Part shown: positions 1 through 7,385 of the stretch, piece by piece
How the letters are laid out: every line of letters starts with the position of its first letter
Position numbering within the stretch: the stretch's first letter is position 1
Assembly (NCBI GenBank): GCA_036804525.1
Contig: DAIRSE010000002.1
Coordinates: 1 to 64,000 of the forward strand
Origin: JBFLVT01 sp036804525
GTDB lineage: Bacteria; Bacillota; Desulfotomaculia; Desulfotomaculales; JASEER01
Reading direction: 5' to 3'
Length of the DNA stretch: 64,000 nt
Notes under the pieces: model-generated
What the model was told of the DNA's origin: nothing
Seen by the model: the letters and a program-made list of their open reading frames with translations, nothing else
Database searches by the model: none
Position numbers and translations under genes: made by a program

Positions 1-109
1 GACCTCTTGCCTCGGACCTCTTTCTGAGCGGTCTCAGGGTAACTTCCGAAGCATAATCGTACCCTAAAGATGCCTATGCCAAAACCGGTGTATTGGCTTT
101 TTGCAGCAC
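1..109. repeat. Dispersed repeat, inverted copy of 40531-40639
   Basis: Bases 1-109 are nearly identical to the reverse complement of 40531-40639, with only a handful of substitutions over 109 bp. The unit runs from GACCTCTTGCCTCGGACCTC to TTTTGCAGCAC. It has no coding potential and in both places lies in intergenic DNA. The element may extend to the left beyond the window edge. The two copies in opposite orientation suggest a non-autonomous mobile or REP-like repeat. Confidence 0.85.
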
Positions 110-113
110 TCTC

Positions 114-938
114 TTAGTGACCTGCTGTAAAACTGTCCTGCCTTCCCAGGAGACTGTTCAATTTTCTAAATAGTTGTGCAACGGCAAGACCAGCCGCAAG
201 AGCCACCCCGATCGAAGCCGCGCCGTACAACGGCGCATACCTCTCCGCAGCCTGGCTTACCAGTTGAATTAGACCAACAGGGCCGATGTCAATCTGCCCG
301 GAATCCCGACCGACAATAACGCCATCCTTAACCGCGTAAACTTCAAGGTTGATGCGCCCGCGAGGGACGCCGGCCGGCAGGTACAAAGTGCCCGCAAACT
401 CGCCGTTATGCATCTTGATCCCCTTCTCAACGTAGCCGTAGAGGCCCTCGCGCTCGTTAATGGAGATCAGCGCGTTTAGATATGCGGAAGCATCCCGCCC
501 CACAAGCTCTTCCTTGACTTCCTCGTTACGTACGGCTACCCGCGCGTTCTTCATCAGCAAATCGTAAGTCCCCGTGATGCCTGTCTCTTCCCGGACATCG
601 GGCGGCAGATTATTAAACCCGTTACTGCTCAACACTTTGAAGAACGCGGGCATACCTTCCACACCCACCGACTCCACGGTTAGCCAAAGAAAGTTCTTCT
701 TTCCCTGCTTTGACAGATTAACAGGCCTCACCGGACCCGTTGCTTTGACATAGACCTGGCTCCCATCCGGCGCCCGGCCGGCGAACTTAACCGCTGCGCC
801 GTTGAAATTAACCCCCACGTTAACCCGGGACGAATCGGTTACAAACGACAGCTTTTCGCCGGCCGAAGCCGCGCTGAAATTCAGGCTGACAAATAAGAGC
901 AGCACGGTTGAAATCAAAACACGCTTTGGAAACAGCAT
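114..938 (-). CDS. TIGR02186/PF09608-type membrane-anchored extracytoplasmic protein
   Basis: The 274-residue product starts with a signal peptide (about residues 1-27, ending near ASAGEK). A beta-rich extracytoplasmic domain follows (about 28-225), then one C-terminal membrane helix (about 240-260) and a short basic tail. This plan matches the TIGR02186 / Alph_Pro_TM family, which often sits beside TauE/SafE permeases. Its start overlaps the stop of the upstream permease (TAATG), so the two are translationally coupled. The Shine-Dalgarno GGAGGTGG supports this start. A second family member is encoded at 5843-6628. The biochemical role is unknown; an accessory role for the permease is inferred from the coupling. 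Family assignment is from recognition of the sequence. Confidence 0.75.
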   Translation of the reverse strand: MLFPKRVLISTVLLLFVSLNFSAASAGEKLSFVTDSSRVNVGVNFNGAAVKFAGRAPDGSQVYVKATGPVRPVNLSKQGKKNFLWLTVESVGVEGMPAFFKVLSSNGFNNLPPDVREETGITGTYDLLMKNARVAVRNEEVKEELVGRDASAYLNALISINEREGLYGYVEKGIKMHNGEFAGTLYLPAGVPRGRINLEVYAVKDGVIVGRDSGQIDIGPVGLIQLVSQAAERYAPLYGAASIGVALAAGLAVAQLFRKLNSLLGRQDSFTAGH

Positions 939-1858
939 TAGTGACCACCTCCGGCGCCGGATAGAGTAATCAGTTCCTCAGGAGCAGTGACCAATCCCAT
1001 TGCCAGCTTGACCATTACCAGAAGGACAATCACCGCCAGGAGAACCCGCAGCTGCTCGGGGCGAAAGTAACGGCACAGCCTCGCCCCCACCTGGGCCCCA
1101 ATAGTTGATCCGCAGAACAGGAGTACCGCGAGAAGGACGTCTACGCTGTGATTGGTAACGGCTTGCTGGAAAGTAACATTCACACTCGTAAAGACGATTT
1201 GAAACAAGTCCGTGCCGATGGCAACAAGCGTCGGCATTCCCAGAAGGTAAATCATTGCCGGAACCGTAATAAAGCCCCCTCCGACCCCCAGCAAGGCGGC
1301 GAGAAAACCAACAAGAAAACCCAAACCCACGACGAACACAATGGAAGCGCGAATCCCGCTGACCCTGAATTCTGTTTGCAGTGGAAGCCTGGACATAAGG
1401 CGCTTAATACCTGCGCCTACCTTTGTCGGACGCCGGTTTATTCCCCGCAACGCCCTCAGGCTTTCCCAGAGCATAAATCCCCCTACCAGAGCCAGTAGAA
1501 CCACGTATACTACCTTAACGGTGACCTCGTAGTTGCCCAAAACGCGCAACACCTTAACCATTTGAGTGCCGAACGTTCCTCCGCCGATGGCTCCACTCAG
1601 GAAAATCAGCCCCATTTTTATGTCAACGTTGCCTAACCGTTTGTGGGCCAAGGCACCTGAACAGGAGGCCGCCACAATCTGGTTTGAGTCCGAGGCGGCG
1701 GCCACAGCGGGAGGAATGCCGAACATCATCAGGAGCGGAGTAAGCAAGAAGCCGCCCCCGACCCCAAAGAGCCCCGACATCATTCCCACGATACCCCCCA
1801 ATCCAAGAATTGCCAGGGCGTTTACTGGCATGCCCGCTACAGCCAGATACAGGTTCAC
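938..1858 (-). CDS. TauE/SafE family anion permease
   Basis: This 306-residue polytopic membrane protein has the two-fold repeat of the TauE/SafE (PF01925) family: glycine-rich motifs of the type GxxSGLFGVGGGFLLTPLL near residue 25 and LLGVGGGFITVP near residue 190, each opening a set of about four helices. Family members export or import sulfite, sulfoacetate or other sulfur anions; the substrate here cannot be read from sequence. The start is GTG at 1858, preceded by GGGGAGGAA. It is the first gene of a two-gene operon with the TIGR02186-type protein and lies about 50 bp downstream of a strong sigma-54 promoter match at 1908-1922. The sulfate-reducer context makes a sulfur oxyanion the likely substrate. 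Confidence 0.85.
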   Translation of the reverse strand: MNLYLAVAGMPVNALAILGLGGIVGMMSGLFGVGGGFLLTPLLMMFGIPPAVAAASDSNQIVAASCSGALAHKRLGNVDIKMGLIFLSGAIGGGTFGTQMVKVLRVLGNYEVTVKVVYVVLLALVGGFMLWESLRALRGINRRPTKVGAGIKRLMSRLPLQTEFRVSGIRASIVFVVGLGFLVGFLAALLGVGGGFITVPAMIYLLGMPTLVAIGTDLFQIVFTSVNVTFQQAVTNHSVDVLLAVLLFCGSTIGAQVGARLCRYFRPEQLRVLLAVIVLLVMVKLAMGLVTAPEELITLSGAGGGH

Positions 1859-1907
1859 TGATCCATTCCTCCCCTTGTTTGTTAGCTTTCTTTAACCGTC
1901 TGTTACC

Positions 1908-1922
1908 GCAAATTTCGTGCCA
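1908..1922 (-). promoter_or_regulatory. Sigma-54 (-24/-12) promoter for the TauE-TIGR02186 operon
   Basis: On the minus strand the sequence reads TGGCAC-GAAAT-TTGC, a full match to the sigma-54 consensus TGGCAC-N5-TTGC with the required 10 nt between the GG and GC doublets. It ends about 50 nt upstream of the permease GTG. An NtrC-type sigma-54 activator is encoded at 15095-16435 in this window. Confidence 0.7.
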
Positions 1923-1974
1923 AATTTAAAGTCAGCTGCAACAAGGGGTTAATTAATCGTCACTACGAAAGGAG

Positions 1975-2056
1975 TGTATGAAAACATACAGAACACGATG
2001 GAGCCCTCGAAACTACTGGATTGGAGCCGTGGCTGAAATCATACACCCACTGTATG
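1975..2056. promoter_or_regulatory. Pair of TGTATG/CATACA palindromes, possible upstream activator sites
   Basis: Two inverted repeats made of the same hexamers lie at 1975-1990 (TGTATG-AAAA-CATACA) and 2040-2056 (CATACA-CCCAC-TGTATG). They lie about 55-150 bp upstream of the sigma-54 promoter on the minus strand, where enhancer sites for NtrC-type activators normally sit. The outer arms (AAAACATACAG and CTGTATGTTTT) could also pair to close an RNA stem of about 80 nt, so a structured RNA is the alternative reading. Inference from position and symmetry only. Confidence 0.4.
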
Positions 2057-2068
2057 TTTTACTACAAA

Positions 2069-2100
2069 CGAGGGCCCCGGCTATTGAACCGGGGCCCTCG
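2069..2100. terminator. Strong GC-rich hairpin, possible bidirectional terminator
   Basis: CGAGGGCCCCGG and CCGGGGCCCTCG form a perfect 12-bp stem around an 8-nt loop (CTATTGAA), followed by TTT on either strand. It lies between the usp terminator and the TauE promoter region and may insulate them. Confidence 0.6.
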
Positions 2101-2116
2101 TTTAGCTGTAAGCACT

Positions 2117-2156
2117 ACAAAAATAAAACCCCGGGTCGGTTGGTAAACCCGAGGTT
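2117..2156 (-). terminator. Rho-independent terminator of the usp genes
   Basis: On the minus strand a 9-bp stem (CCTCGGGTT with GACCCGGGG, allowing G-U pairs) is followed by TTTTATTTTT. It lies 36 bp past the stop of the second usp gene. Confidence 0.75.
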
Positions 2157-2191
2157 TTGGACTGATAGGGGTGAACGCTTAATGCATAGTG

Positions 2192-2623
2192 CTATTTAAT
2201 GATGATTACCGGAATGGTAGAAAGATGCAGGACCTTATTCACCACGCTCCCGAAGACCAGGCCTTTGAGCGTTCCGGTACCGCGAGAGCCGATCACGATA
2301 TGATCATAACCGCCTTTACGGGCAAAGGTAACAATCTCCTTGCCGGGATCCCCCTGTTTCGAAACCATTCTGACGGTTAACCCGGCGTCATCAAAGGCTT
2401 TCTTGGTCCGCTCAAGGGCGCGCCGGGACATCTCCTTAAGGCTGGCCACCGCGCCCGTCGGCCCTACCGGCGAATCATAGGTCGCAAATTCGGGCAGGAC
2501 TTGATAAACATTCAATAAGGTAACCTGAACCGCCGGCCTCTCCTTCATTATACCGGCCACATATTCCGCAGCGCGGAGCGAATAATCCGACCCATCGGTG
2601 GGTAGAAGAATCTTTTTCAGCAC
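2192..2623 (-). CDS. Universal stress protein, UspA family
   Basis: The 143-residue product covers one Usp domain. It opens with the ILLPTDGSDYS motif and near the C-terminus has the ATP-binding loop of the form G-2x-G-9x-G(S/T) (IVIGSRGTGTLKGLVFGSV), so it is probably an ATP-binding UspA of the MJ0577 type. It lies 38 bp downstream of a paralogue at 2662-3087; the pair probably form one operon ending at the terminator at 2117-2156. Usp proteins respond to energy or redox stress; a link to the neighbouring CBS and TauE genes is inferred from position. Confidence 0.9.
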   Translation of the reverse strand: MLKKILLPTDGSDYSLRAAEYVAGIMKERPAVQVTLLNVYQVLPEFATYDSPVGPTGAVASLKEMSRRALERTKKAFDDAGLTVRMVSKQGDPGKEIVTFARKGGYDHIVIGSRGTGTLKGLVFGSVVNKVLHLSTIPVIIIK

Positions 2624-2661
2624 GTTCTTGCCTCCTTACTTAGCCGCTTCCCTTGGCCGAA

Positions 2662-3087
2662 CTACTTAACGATAACTACCGGGATGTCGGCCAGCTGAAG
2701 AACTCGCTGCGCTACACTGCCGAAAACCATCCCGCGAAATGTTCCGCTGCCTTTTGAACCCATTACAATGTGGTCGTAGTGCCCTTCCTCGGCCATCGCC
2801 AGGATCTCCTTAACAGGTTCTCCTTCCCTTGAAACAGGGGTGACATCAACGCCTGCCTCCTCAAAAACCCGGAGTGTGGTCTCCAGGGCCCGCTCGGACA
2901 TCATTTTGACACTCTCTTCCAGTCCGGGCGCCATAAATGTCTCCCCTGAAATATCAGGAAGAATTTGATAAACGTTCAGCATGGTAATTTTGAGATTGGG
3001 GATTTCCCTTTGCAGTTTTACAAGATACCTGGCCGCGTTCAGTGCGCCGTCAGAACCGTCAGTTGGAAAAAGAACCTTTCTGAACAC
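2662..3087 (-). CDS. Universal stress protein, UspA family
   Basis: The 141-residue product is a single Usp domain, clearly paralogous to the downstream gene: both begin with a VLFPTDGSD-type motif and share the NVYQ(V/I)LP segment. The nucleotide-binding loop HIVMGSKGSGTFRGMVFGSV is intact. A Shine-Dalgarno GGAGG lies just before the ATG. It is first of the usp pair and is divergent from the CBS-kinase operon at 3435. Confidence 0.9.
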   Translation of the reverse strand: MFRKVLFPTDGSDGALNAARYLVKLQREIPNLKITMLNVYQILPDISGETFMAPGLEESVKMMSERALETTLRVFEEAGVDVTPVSREGEPVKEILAMAEEGHYDHIVMGSKGSGTFRGMVFGSVAQRVLQLADIPVVIVK

Positions 3088-3245
3088 CTTGAAACCTCCT
3101 TCATTGCCAGAATTCCTCGGCGAACAAACTCTTGTTTATATGATAAGTGTTTCCAGAACAAACTACAATGTTCGGCAGGTTAACCACTCATTCAAAAGAT
3201 GTTAAAATGGATCGGGGGTTTGGTGTCAAAATTCAAACAGTTATG

Positions 3246-3282
3246 CGTCAACCAACTGTCAATATATCGTCAACACCTGTCG
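3246..3282 (+). promoter_or_regulatory. Direct repeat, candidate enhancer for the sigma-54 promoter
   Basis: CGTCAACCAACTGTC (3246-3260) and CGTCAACACCTGTCG (3268-3282) are imperfect direct repeats with a 22-bp period, about two helical turns, centred roughly 100 bp upstream of the -24/-12 promoter. This geometry suits an NtrC-type activator. Assignment is inferential. Confidence 0.35.
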
Positions 3283-3368
3283 TATTGTTTAAATTCCGTC
3301 AGGGTTATATGCGCCCGTAACCCAGCAGCCGTAAGGTTCCCGGCCTTTAATCGACGCACCACAATAAC

Positions 3369-3384
3369 TGGCATCTTTCTTGCT
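3369..3384 (+). promoter_or_regulatory. Sigma-54 promoter of the CBS-kinase-receiver-TIGR02186 operon
   Basis: The sequence TGGCAT-CTTTC-TTGCT matches TGGCAC-N5-TTGCW at all but one position and keeps the 10-nt GG-to-GC spacing. It lies about 50 bp upstream of the preferred start of the CBS gene. Confidence 0.65.
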
Positions 3385-3434
3385 AAGTAAATATGAACAA
3401 AGCAAAACAGCCCAAAAGAGAGGGGCAGATAGGA

Positions 3435-3968
3435 ATGACGCGCGAAAAACTGGTTCGGGAGCTGCAAGTGCCCATAGACAAATGCCTGACCCTGCCGGAA
3501 GATATCGCTGTTACGGACGCCATCGCCATAATCCGCCAGTCTGCACAGGTAAGCCTGTCGTGCCACCCCATCCTCATTCTTAACAACCGGAGGGAACCGG
3601 TCGGCATACTCAGCATTGGGGATTTAACGGCCCTCGGAGCTGCATATACCAAGGGCAACGTTATCGACTTCGCGGAAGCATCCCGGCGCCCGAGAAACAA
3701 GCGCCTGCCTAAGGGCCAAAAAGTCGCCCAGGTAATGCGGCCCATTCGCCTTACGACTGTTCAGGGCTCGGCAACTTTGGGCGAAGCGGTACACAAAATG
3801 GTACACAGCAATCTCTTGTTTCTTCCCGTACTTGAAAGTGAAATGGTCACCGGCGTGATCTCATTCAGTGAAATTCTCCAGGAAGCGGCCAGGATCATGG
3901 CCGAAGCCGAAATCGAAGAGGCGCGGTATGACCAGGAGGGAAAACAGACCGTTGCAACTACTGTTTAG
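3435..3968 (+). CDS. Tandem CBS-domain protein
   Basis: The preferred ATG at 3435 follows GAGAGGGG and AGGA, giving 177 residues; an in-frame ATG at 3393 has no ribosome site. The product has two CBS domains: the first about residues 15-75 with VGILSIGDLTALG, the second about 100-155 with VTGVISFSEIL. CBS pairs bind adenine nucleotides such as AMP, ATP or SAM and sense energy or redox state. It is the first gene of an operon with a sensor kinase (41-nt overlap), a receiver protein and a TIGR02186-type protein, so it may feed nucleotide status into that signalling unit. Confidence 0.85.
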   Translation: MTREKLVRELQVPIDKCLTLPEDIAVTDAIAIIRQSAQVSLSCHPILILNNRREPVGILSIGDLTALGAAYTKGNVIDFAEASRRPRNKRLPKGQKVAQVMRPIRLTTVQGSATLGEAVHKMVHSNLLFLPVLESEMVTGVISFSEILQEAARIMAEAEIEEARYDQEGKQTVATTV

Positions 3969-5475
3969 CCGGCACAGCCTTAAGTTCCAGATAGTTGTTC
4001 TCCTGCTCCTGATCCTTATCGCTCCTATGGTTGTTATGTGTTACGACCTGTTTTTTGCCACAAAGAGCGAACGCATCCTTGTCAATGACAAAGAAGCACG
4101 ACTGGTCAGCATTGTCAACTTTCTTCATCAGCAGGTGACGAGCCAACTTTCTGATACGCGGGGTTTTACCCCAGCCAACCGCGACGCTGTCCTGAAAACG
4201 GCCTTCAATGACGCGGCCAGTGCCCTTGCGCGGGACTATCCCGGGGTGCGCCTCGGGCTCTACATCGTAGATAACAACCAGATTTACGTCCAGGGTTTCC
4301 TGCACGAATACCGGGAGTTTACACCTGCAGAGCAGAAGCAGCGCGAAGAACGGATCAGGCGTGAAGTGGCCGACGGTATTCAAAAGGTGCTCGACACCCA
4401 GACGGCGATCTCGCGCATCGGTCGGACATGGGACGACCAGTTCCTCGAAAGGCTGGTCCCGATCTACAGCGGCGGTAAGATTATCGCCGTCGTTTGGGCA
4501 GAGGAGCGCATGCATCCGATCTTTGCCCAGACACAGAACTTCAGGACAATAACGCGTTACGCCGTCCTGGCGACGATTCTGATCAGCGCTCTGGGAGCCA
4601 TCCTCATTATCTTTAACCTTAGTAACAGGCTGACCCAGATCAAAAACGGGGTTCTCCAGTTGGAAACCGATATTCACGCCTTGCTGCCGGACCAGCCGGG
4701 TGAATTCGGCCAAATCGTGCGGGCCGTCAACAAGATGGCGCAGGGGTTGGCTGAGAAGGAAGCCCTTTTGGAGCAATTAAGGCGGTCCGACTGCCTGGCC
4801 GCTCTCGGCCGCCTGGTGACCGGTATCGCACACGAGCTGCGAAACCCCCTGGGCATTCTTAAAGCGACCGTTCAGGTAATGCAGGAGGACTATGCCGATG
4901 ATAAGGAGATCCAGAATTTTGCCCGCAGGCTTAACCAGCAAATCGACCGCCAGCATGCAATCGTTAACGAGCTCCTGGATTTTGGCCGGCCGAGCAAGGG
5001 CGTTATCGAACCGCAAAGCATCAATATCCTTGTCGAAAAAGTGCTCCGGTTTACCGCGCCGTTGCTTCGCCAGCGCAAGATTGAAGTCGACCTCAGTCTG
5101 GACCCCGAGCAGCCTGAGATAAACGGGGATGCTGAAAAACTAAAACAGGTCTTTGTCAACGTTATTCTCAACGCCGTTCAGGCTATGAACGACGGCGGCA
5201 AACTTAAGATTACCACGATACACGACGCTGACTGGGTTAAAGTCGTCTTCGAGGATACCGGGCACGGGATTCCGGCGGACGTTCTGCCTCATATCTTTGA
5301 GCCTTATTACACCACAAAGGAATTGGAAGGAGGCAGCGGTCTCGGCCTGGCTATCTCCCACCAGATTATCGGAATGCACGGAGGACGTATGAAGGCCGAA
5401 AGCACCGAAGGCAAGGGAACAAAGATGACCATCTATCTGCCGGTAAGGGGAGGTGAGGTATCACATGGCATCTAG
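3928..5475 (+). CDS. Membrane sensor histidine kinase
   Basis: The start is placed at ATG 3928 (515 residues), after GAAGAGG inside the end of the CBS gene; an upstream ATG at 3868 is possible but lacks a good site. The order is a membrane helix (about residues 18-42), an extracytoplasmic sensor domain (about 43-205), a second helix (about 208-230), a HAMP region, a HisKA dimerisation domain with phospho-acceptor His in GIAHELRNPLGI, and a HATPase_c domain with N-box (NVILNAVQAM), G1 (DTGHGIP) and G2 (GSGLGLAIS). All catalytic boxes are intact. Its partner is probably the receiver protein whose start lies within the last codons of this gene. The NtrC-type regulator at 15095 has a very similar receiver and could be a second target. 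Confidence 0.9.
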   Translation: MTRRENRPLQLLFSRHSLKFQIVVLLLLILIAPMVVMCYDLFFATKSERILVNDKEARLVSIVNFLHQQVTSQLSDTRGFTPANRDAVLKTAFNDAASALARDYPGVRLGLYIVDNNQIYVQGFLHEYREFTPAEQKQREERIRREVADGIQKVLDTQTAISRIGRTWDDQFLERLVPIYSGGKIIAVVWAEERMHPIFAQTQNFRTITRYAVLATILISALGAILIIFNLSNRLTQIKNGVLQLETDIHALLPDQPGEFGQIVRAVNKMAQGLAEKEALLEQLRRSDCLAALGRLVTGIAHELRNPLGILKATVQVMQEDYADDKEIQNFARRLNQQIDRQHAIVNELLDFGRPSKGVIEPQSINILVEKVLRFTAPLLRQRKIEVDLSLDPEQPEINGDAEKLKQVFVNVILNAVQAMNDGGKLKITTIHDADWVKVVFEDTGHGIPADVLPHIFEPYYTTKELEGGSGLGLAISHQIIGMHGGRMKAESTEGKGTKMTIYLPVRGGEVSHGI

Positions 5476-5839
5476 AATATTTGTTATCGACGACGAGGAG
5501 GAAATGTGCTGGGTTCTTGAAAAGGCGATGCGCAAAGAAGGCCATAACGTCTTCACCTTCACGAACCCCCTCCAAGGGCTTGAGAAGTTCAAGCAGGACG
5601 GGGCGGACCTTTTGCTCATGGACCTGATGATGCCTGAAATGGATGGGTTAACCCTCCTTAAAAACATCAGGGCCATTAACGAGCAGGTGCCGGTAATCAT
5701 GATCACCGGTCACGGTTCGCTTGAAAACGCCCTGGACTTGGTGACAGCCGGTGCGACTGGCTACCTGACCAAGCCTTTTGACGTCAAAGATGTGAGGGAG
5801 ATCGTCCGGCGCACACTGAGCGGCGAAGGGGAGAATTGA
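5465..5839 (+). CDS. Stand-alone response regulator receiver (CheY-like)
   Basis: The 124-residue product is a single receiver domain with the acidic pair in VIDDEEEM, phospho-acceptor Asp in LLMDLMMPEMDG, and the switch residues Thr (MITGHG) and Lys (YLTKPF). ATG at 5465 is chosen because GGGGAGGTGAGG lies at suitable spacing; a GTG at 5453 would sit on top of the ribosome site. It has no output domain. Its N-terminal segment DDEEEMCWVLEKAM is nearly the same as that of the NtrC-type regulator at 15095 (DDEEDMCWALEKAM), suggesting common ancestry and possibly a shared kinase. It overlaps the kinase gene by 11 nt. Confidence 0.9.
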   Translation: MASRIFVIDDEEEMCWVLEKAMRKEGHNVFTFTNPLQGLEKFKQDGADLLLMDLMMPEMDGLTLLKNIRAINEQVPVIMITGHGSLENALDLVTAGATGYLTKPFDVKDVREIVRRTLSGEGEN

Positions 5840-5842
5840 CCC

Positions 5843-6628
5843 GTGAAAAAATACGCCAGCATCTGCATTCTTACCCTATATATCCTGATAGGCATGCAAA
5901 CCGGCGTGTGCAGCGCCTCACAGCCGATCACCATCCAGACCGGTACGCCAGACGTTACCGCCGGAATATTGTTTGAAGGAGCTGTGTTGCCCTTCTGGGG
6001 CGAAGTTCCTGAAGGCTGCCAGGTCGCGGTAAGGGCCAGCGGACCGGTTATCGACTACCCGGTGCGACCGCGCAACGGGAGCCAGATCGTGCTGTTTCCG
6101 GATCACGTCTGCGGGCTCCCGTCCCTCTATCAGATTCTTAGCTCTGCCCCGCTGCTGGATACAGACCAAAGTGTGAGGGATGAAATAGGAATTGACGAAG
6201 AATACAAAGCTATCAGGTTAAAAGCTACTGTCTTTGAGGGCAACATTCCTGACGATGAGGAATCAACATCCGGTTTGCGTGAGATACGGGTTAAACAGGC
6301 TATACAACAGTTGATAGCTGATCACAGGTACGGGCACTATGAGGAGGCCATTGAAGTCGACGGCACTACATATTCCGGGACCCTATATATCCCCGCGGGA
6401 GGACCGCAACGCGATATTCAATTGACCGCCTATGCATTGAAAAACGGGAAAATCGTGGGCATGACCACCGGCACTGTTGATCTGCCCAGGAAGTTTTTCA
6501 CCCGACCTCTCGGCGCTACCGAAGAAGAGCGGCAAATCTATCTGGCGATCATGGTTCTGGCTGTTATCGTTTTCACGCTGACCTTGATGGAGTGGCTGCA
6601 CAAGGGCAAGACGGCCGAACAGAAATAG
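5843..6628 (+). CDS. TIGR02186/PF09608-type membrane-anchored extracytoplasmic protein
   Basis: GTG at 5843 follows GGGGAG and gives 261 residues: signal peptide (about 1-25), an extracytoplasmic domain, and a C-terminal membrane helix (about 230-250) with a basic tail. It shares the landmarks of the protein at 114-938: a V-R-A-S/T-G-P-V segment, a DEIGI/EETGI segment, and YSGTLYIPAG near GTLYLPAG. It lies 3 bp after the receiver gene in the sigma-54 operon, which links signalling to the same envelope-protein family that accompanies the TauE permease. Function is unknown. Confidence 0.7.
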   Translation: MKKYASICILTLYILIGMQTGVCSASQPITIQTGTPDVTAGILFEGAVLPFWGEVPEGCQVAVRASGPVIDYPVRPRNGSQIVLFPDHVCGLPSLYQILSSAPLLDTDQSVRDEIGIDEEYKAIRLKATVFEGNIPDDEESTSGLREIRVKQAIQQLIADHRYGHYEEAIEVDGTTYSGTLYIPAGGPQRDIQLTAYALKNGKIVGMTTGTVDLPRKFFTRPLGATEEERQIYLAIMVLAVIVFTLTLMEWLHKGKTAEQK

Positions 6629-7054
6629 CCCGAGCAAAGATTTTGCAAATGCAGTTCGCTGGTTGTAGATTGTAGGGCTTGAAGCTCAGCATTCAACCCG
6701 TCAGCAACGGCCAGGGTTGGAGAGATCCTTGCTCTTGGACTAACTGTGGGGTCGTTGATTCGGACTTGCTCCCTAATTCACTTTGATGTTTAGTGCACAA
6801 AGTGTCAATCTTTTGTCGTCTTCATTAGGGACGTATCCTCTTATCGAAGTCTATTTGTGATGATTATATCTATACAGTGTCTAATTTTATTAGTACTCTC
6901 AATAATACATGCCAATCCTTTTTCATGCCATGACCGTTTTACTCTTGTTTTTTCAGGAAGCAACCCCCCGTTAAAGTGCAAAGCTTCGATCACCATCCCC
7001 TTTTTAACACAGCTGCCACCGGCACTTTGACATAGTTAGTAGAAAAAAATTTTC
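6629..7054. other. Intergenic region without recognisable genes
   Basis: No ORF with a ribosome site, no strong terminator and no recognised repeat was found in this relatively AT-rich stretch. It precedes the promoter at 7055-7083. Confidence 0.4.
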
Positions 7055-7083
7055 TTGACTTCCTGGTCAGACCTAGGTATCCT
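7055..7083 (+). promoter_or_regulatory. Sigma-A type promoter of the long TauE module
   Basis: TTGACT (7055-7060), a 17-bp spacer and TATCCT (7078-7083) form a good vegetative promoter. Transcription from about 7090 would give a leader of about 295 nt that contains the conserved hairpin-terminator element at 7183-7238. Confidence 0.6.
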
Positions 7084-7182
7084 ATTAAGAAAGTGAATAT
7101 TGTAACAATCACAGCGCTGCATCAGTGTTTTTGCCAATAAAATGTATGTGTTGTGAATATTAGTTCAAACATTGGCACTACC

Positions 7183-7238
7183 GCCGAATCGAACGACGAT
7201 AGGCCGGAGACATCAAAAGATGTCCTCCGGCCTTTTGT
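7183..7238 (+). ncRNA. Conserved hairpin coupled to a terminator, copy A
   Basis: The core GCCGAATCGAACGACGATAG runs directly into a terminator stem (GGCCGGAG...CTCCGGCC, then TTTTGTTG). The core can fold as ATCG-loop-CGAT inside a GCC/GGC pair. That GGC is also the 5' edge of the terminator stem, so the two folds are mutually exclusive. Three more copies with almost the same core precede other genes here (12893-12950, 13986-14046, 14515-14568). This copy is in the leader of the long TauE-like permease gene. It resembles a minimal attenuator; the ligand or protein partner is unknown. Confidence 0.6.
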
Positions 7239-7385
7239 TGTCCCAGCACCTGCGACTGCCCAGGGTGGGACTGGATGTTAGAACTGAAAGGGGGTAAACA
7301 TCAAAGCAACCACTGTCTTTCATTTGGTCTTATGAATCTTCTTATTCAACCAGCGACAGCTTACTCTAATCAGGAGGTGTAAACG

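Larger units (their letters stand above)
3088..3434. promoter_or_regulatory. Divergent intergenic region between usp and the CBS-kinase operon
   Basis: This 347-bp gap contains no convincing gene. It holds the sigma-54 promoter at 3369-3384 for the rightward operon and a direct repeat at 3246-3282 that could be its enhancer. No clear promoter for the leftward usp genes was identified. Confidence 0.5.

Noticed and set aside
1978..2199. 73-codon frame after AAAGGAGTG on the plus strand
   Set aside because: It runs through the palindromes and two terminator hairpins; no protein family. The sequence is better explained as regulatory DNA.
3958..4776. 272-codon open frame antisense to the sensor kinase
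   Set aside because: Opposite an intact kinase with all motifs; no ribosome site or domain.
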